From: Chryseobacterium culicis
Lineage (GTDB): Bacteria; Bacteroidota; Bacteroidia; Flavobacteriales; Weeksellaceae
Length of the DNA stretch: 64,000 nucleotides
Reading direction: 5' to 3'
Assembly (NCBI RefSeq): GCF_900108365.1
Contig: NZ_FNWQ01000001.1
Coordinates: forward strand, 496,001-560,000
A program made the position numbers and the translations under genes. The notes under the pieces are model-generated. The model searched no databases. It was not told the DNA's origin and worked only from the letters and a program-made list of their open reading frames with translations. Below are positions 61,838-64,000 of the stretch, piece by piece (positions within the stretch are counted from its first letter, which is position 1; each line of letters begins with the position of its first letter).

Positions 61838-63172
61838 ATGAAGGTTACCGCACAAAACCATGATGACGTAAGTGCATTGCTTACAGTAACATTGGAAAAA
61901 TCTGACTACAAAGAAAAAGTAGAGAAGCAGTTGATTAATTATGCTAAAAATGCGCAAGTTCCTGGATTCAGAAAAGGGAAAGTGCCTTTGAGTATGGTTA
62001 AAAAACAATATGAAGCAGGTATTGCATTCGAAGAAATCAACAGACAAGTTTCTGATGCTTTAAACAACTATGTTAATGAAAACAAATTAAGATTAGTTGG
62101 TCAGCCTGTTCCTCAGCCAGTAAACGAATTAAATTACAACGCTGATCAAATAGAAGTTGCTTTCGAAGTAGGATATGAGCCTGAATTCACTATAGATTTA
62201 GCTAAATATGAAGCTCCTCACTACAAAGTGGAAGCTTCTGAAAAAGAAATCAGCAAGAGTATTGAAAACATGCAGAAGCGTTTCGCGGAGCAGGTTCCTC
62301 AAGATAAAATCACTAAAGATTCTTACATTGCTTTAGAAGTTTCTCAGGTTGTGGAAGAAGATGCTGAAGGAGAGCACCACCACCACCCAAAAAACCTTAC
62401 GATTACTGCTGAAAACAAAGAAGCTTTCAAATTGGTAAAAGGTTTGAAAATGGAAGGGTCTGTAAAAGTAACGAAAGAAACTCTTGCAGGAGATGAAGAA
62501 TTAGCTAAAGAGTTAGGATTCAGCAAGGAAGAAGTTGAGCACCTGCACCACAATGAAGTAGAAGTAAAAGTAAAAGATTTCTATACATTAAACTTGGCAG
62601 AACTTAACCAGGATCTATTCGATAAAGTATACGGAGAAGGAAACATCAAGTCTGAAGAAGAGCTTAAAGAGAAAGTAAAAACTGAATTAGACGAGTACTT
62701 CCAGCAAAATGCTGATGTTCACTTTGTGAATAAAGTATTAGAGCAGGTAACTGAGAAAGAAGAAGTAAAACTTCCTGAAACATTCCTTGTGAAGTGGTTA
62801 TTATTCTCTAACCAGAATATCCAGTCTGAAGCACAGGCTCAGGAAATTCTTGAAGCTGAGAAAAATCAGTTGAGATACCAGATCATCGAAGGTAAATTGA
62901 TGACTGATAACGAAATCAACCTGGATTATGCTGACGTATTGGCACAGGCTGAGCAGTTGGTGAAAAACCAATTGGCGATCTACGGAATCCACCATTTAGG
63001 GGATGAGGAAATCCAGAAATATGCTGTTGAAATGTTGAAAGACCAGGAGCAGGTAAGACAGATCTCTTCTGAAGTAGCAATGGCTAAACTGAAAGATGTA
63101 ATTCTTGAAAAAGCCAGCAAAAAAGAAACTAAAATTTCTCACGACGAATTTTTAGAAGAACTTAAGAAATAA
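61838..63172 (+). CDS. tig: Trigger factor
   Basis: A ribosome-bound chaperone with peptidyl-prolyl isomerase fold. The 444 residues include the ribosome-docking signature VPGFRKGKVPLSMVKKQY near 46-63, a reduced FKBP-like middle domain (DKITKDSYIALEVSQVVEEDAEG near 150-172), and a long helical C-terminal substrate cradle. A His cluster (EGEHHHHPKN near 172-181) and a second HLHHNEVEV near 234 are odd for the family but in frame and common to Bacteroidota copies, whose PPIase site is divergent. It has its own promoter and terminator. Unlike many genomes, clpP and clpX do not follow directly. Confidence 0.93.
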   Translation: MKVTAQNHDDVSALLTVTLEKSDYKEKVEKQLINYAKNAQVPGFRKGKVPLSMVKKQYEAGIAFEEINRQVSDALNNYVNENKLRLVGQPVPQPVNELNYNADQIEVAFEVGYEPEFTIDLAKYEAPHYKVEASEKEISKSIENMQKRFAEQVPQDKITKDSYIALEVSQVVEEDAEGEHHHHPKNLTITAENKEAFKLVKGLKMEGSVKVTKETLAGDEELAKELGFSKEEVEHLHHNEVEVKVKDFYTLNLAELNQDLFDKVYGEGNIKSEEELKEKVKTELDEYFQQNADVHFVNKVLEQVTEKEEVKLPETFLVKWLLFSNQNIQSEAQAQEILEAEKNQLRYQIIEGKLMTDNEINLDYADVLAQAEQLVKNQLAIYGIHHLGDEEIQKYAVEMLKDQEQVRQISSEVAMAKLKDVILEKASKKETKISHDEFLEELKK

Positions 63173-63194
63173 TTATAGTCAGATATAAATATTC

Positions 63195-63223
63195 AAAAAC
63201 CGCCATTTTTTGGCGGTTTTTTT
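63195..63223 (+). terminator. Terminator of tig
   Basis: Stem AAAACCGCCA / TGGCGGTTTT with T loop and T run. Confidence 0.9.
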
Positions 63224-63350
63224 ATTATAGATCCATCCTGCAGCATAATCAGTCTGCGCAGTTCATGCACCAATCATCAGTCATTACTCATTATTTAATT
63301 TGTATGTCCGTCAATATTCCTATATTTACCCAATAAACTTTATTATAAAT

Positions 63351-64000
63351 ATGAAAAAGATCATCATTCCGTTTTTCTGTGCTGTGCTGTTTTCAGTGCC
63401 GGCAGCGGCTCAGAAAAAAGGAGCTGCTTCTCCTAAAACAGAAGCTGTACAATCAAAACTGACTCCTAAGGAAGTTATTGATAATTATTTCAAAGCTCTG
63501 GGAGGAAAAGATAAATTAGACGCCGTAAAATCTACCATTACTGATAATACAGTTGCTGTTCAGGGAATGGAAATCCAAATGACAACTAAAAAGTTAGGAA
63601 ATAAGTTCAAATCTGTACAGTCTTTCATGGGCAAAGAAATGGTTCAGTTTTTTGATGGCGAGAAAGGTTATTTTGATCAGATGGGGACTAAAACAGATAT
63701 TCCTGCTGACAAGATTGCTGAATTGAAAAAAGGAAAGCCGATTGATGCTTTAGCTTTTGATGCTTCTAATTTCCAGACGGTATCTACAGAAAAACTGGAT
63801 GGAAAAGATTACAACGTATTGTCTTCAGACAAAGGAAAGTTTTATTTCGATGCCGGAACCGGTCTTTTGTATAAAACCAATGCCGGAGAGGGAAATGCAA
63901 CCATTAAAAGTTATATGACTGTAGACGGATTACAGTTTCCTGCGGAAGTAGATGCCGAAGGAGGAGGCCAGAAAATGACCATCAAAACTACCAAAGTGGT
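63351..64000 (+). CDS. Exported protein, LolA/outer-membrane-lipoprotein-sorting-like, 3' end cut
   Basis: Reading from the ATG at 63351 gives a signal peptide (MKKIIIPFFCAVLFSVPAAA then Q), an Ala/Lys linker, and LTPKEVIDNYFKALGGKDKLDAVKST. That opening is seen in Bacteroidota proteins of the LolA/LolB-like fold and at the end of some M16 peptidases. Then come beta strands such as IQMTTKKLGNKFKS, FDGEKGYFDQMG, VLSSDKGKFYFDAGTGLLYKT and IKSYMTVDGLQFPAEVDAEGGG. About 216 codons are in the window and no stop is reached. It may bind lipids or lipoproteins in the periplasm; this is inference. TATATTTA (63321-63328) is a weak -7 element upstream. Confidence 0.7.
   Translation, partial: MKKIIIPFFCAVLFSVPAAAQKKGAASPKTEAVQSKLTPKEVIDNYFKALGGKDKLDAVKSTITDNTVAVQGMEIQMTTKKLGNKFKSVQSFMGKEMVQFFDGEKGYFDQMGTKTDIPADKIAELKKGKPIDALAFDASNFQTVSTEKLDGKDYNVLSSDKGKFYFDAGTGLLYKTNAGEGNATIKSYMTVDGLQFPAEVDAEGGGQKMTIKTTKV

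Overview
The window looks like a chromosomal segment of a Chryseobacterium-like member of the Flavobacteriia (Bacteroidota). The evidence is an AT-rich sequence, many copies of the Bacteroidota -7 promoter element TAnnTTTG, almost no Shine-Dalgarno sequences, a type IX secretion C-terminal sorting domain, a DUF4290-murA pair, and TonB receptor plus lipoprotein gene sets. I see no rRNA, insertion sequence, CRISPR array or prophage. There is one tRNA, tRNA-Gln(UUG).

Layout. 1-6.1 kb: 5' part of lnt; an HxlR regulator divergent from an APCDD1-domain-like protein; a VanZ-like protein; proC; and a minus-strand run aminotransferase - lipoprotein - murB. 6.3-12 kb: a type IX-secreted FN3/GEVED protein, two unknown secreted proteins in an operon, and a DUF1801 protein. 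12.2-21.2 kb: a minus-strand run mgtC - mgtA - czcB - czcA - tolC for Mg2+ and heavy-metal transport. A four-copy tandem repeat of 11-bp period lies upstream of mgtC. 21.5-25.8 kb: a RhtA-like exporter, an OmpR-type two-component system, a YiiX-like hydrolase, and a stand-alone NIL-domain protein behind a large palindromic operator. 26-31 kb: DUF4290-murA, an archaeal-type GH13 alpha-amylase lipoprotein, a DCC protein and a haem-binding protein. 31-37.8 kb: katG with an OxyR-like site, tRNA-Gln, der, upp, an alpha/beta hydrolase and comF.

37.9-42.6 kb is a glyoxylate-shunt locus: a RamB/ScfR-like regulator divergent from aceB and aceA, with two palindromes placed over the two promoters. 42.7-50.1 kb: ompH/skp-like, a thioesterase, a region of possible gene decay, a serine hydrolase fused to a CBM48-like domain, queD-lpxH, a LuxE-like protein, an MmcB-like nuclease-fold protein and aqpZ. 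50.3-55.9 kb: a DUF5715 peptidase-like protein, an unknown protein, a 7TM protein joined to a NarL-type two-component system, a DUF2235/Tle1-like protein lacking the usual nucleophilic serine, and a small unknown protein. 56-64 kb: an ABC-F ATPase, a small His/Cys protein, a ZnuD-like TonB receptor plus lipoprotein, trigger factor, and the 5' end of a secreted protein.

Most of the window is housekeeping. The points most worth a second look are the regulatory architectures (aceBA, mgtC, NIL protein, katG, HxlR), the archaeal-like amylase that has lost its zinc ligands, the APCDD1-like protein, the serine-less DUF2235 protein and the split 7TM/histidine kinase system. Start codons were moved downstream in several genes because a -7 promoter element lies inside the longest possible reading frame.
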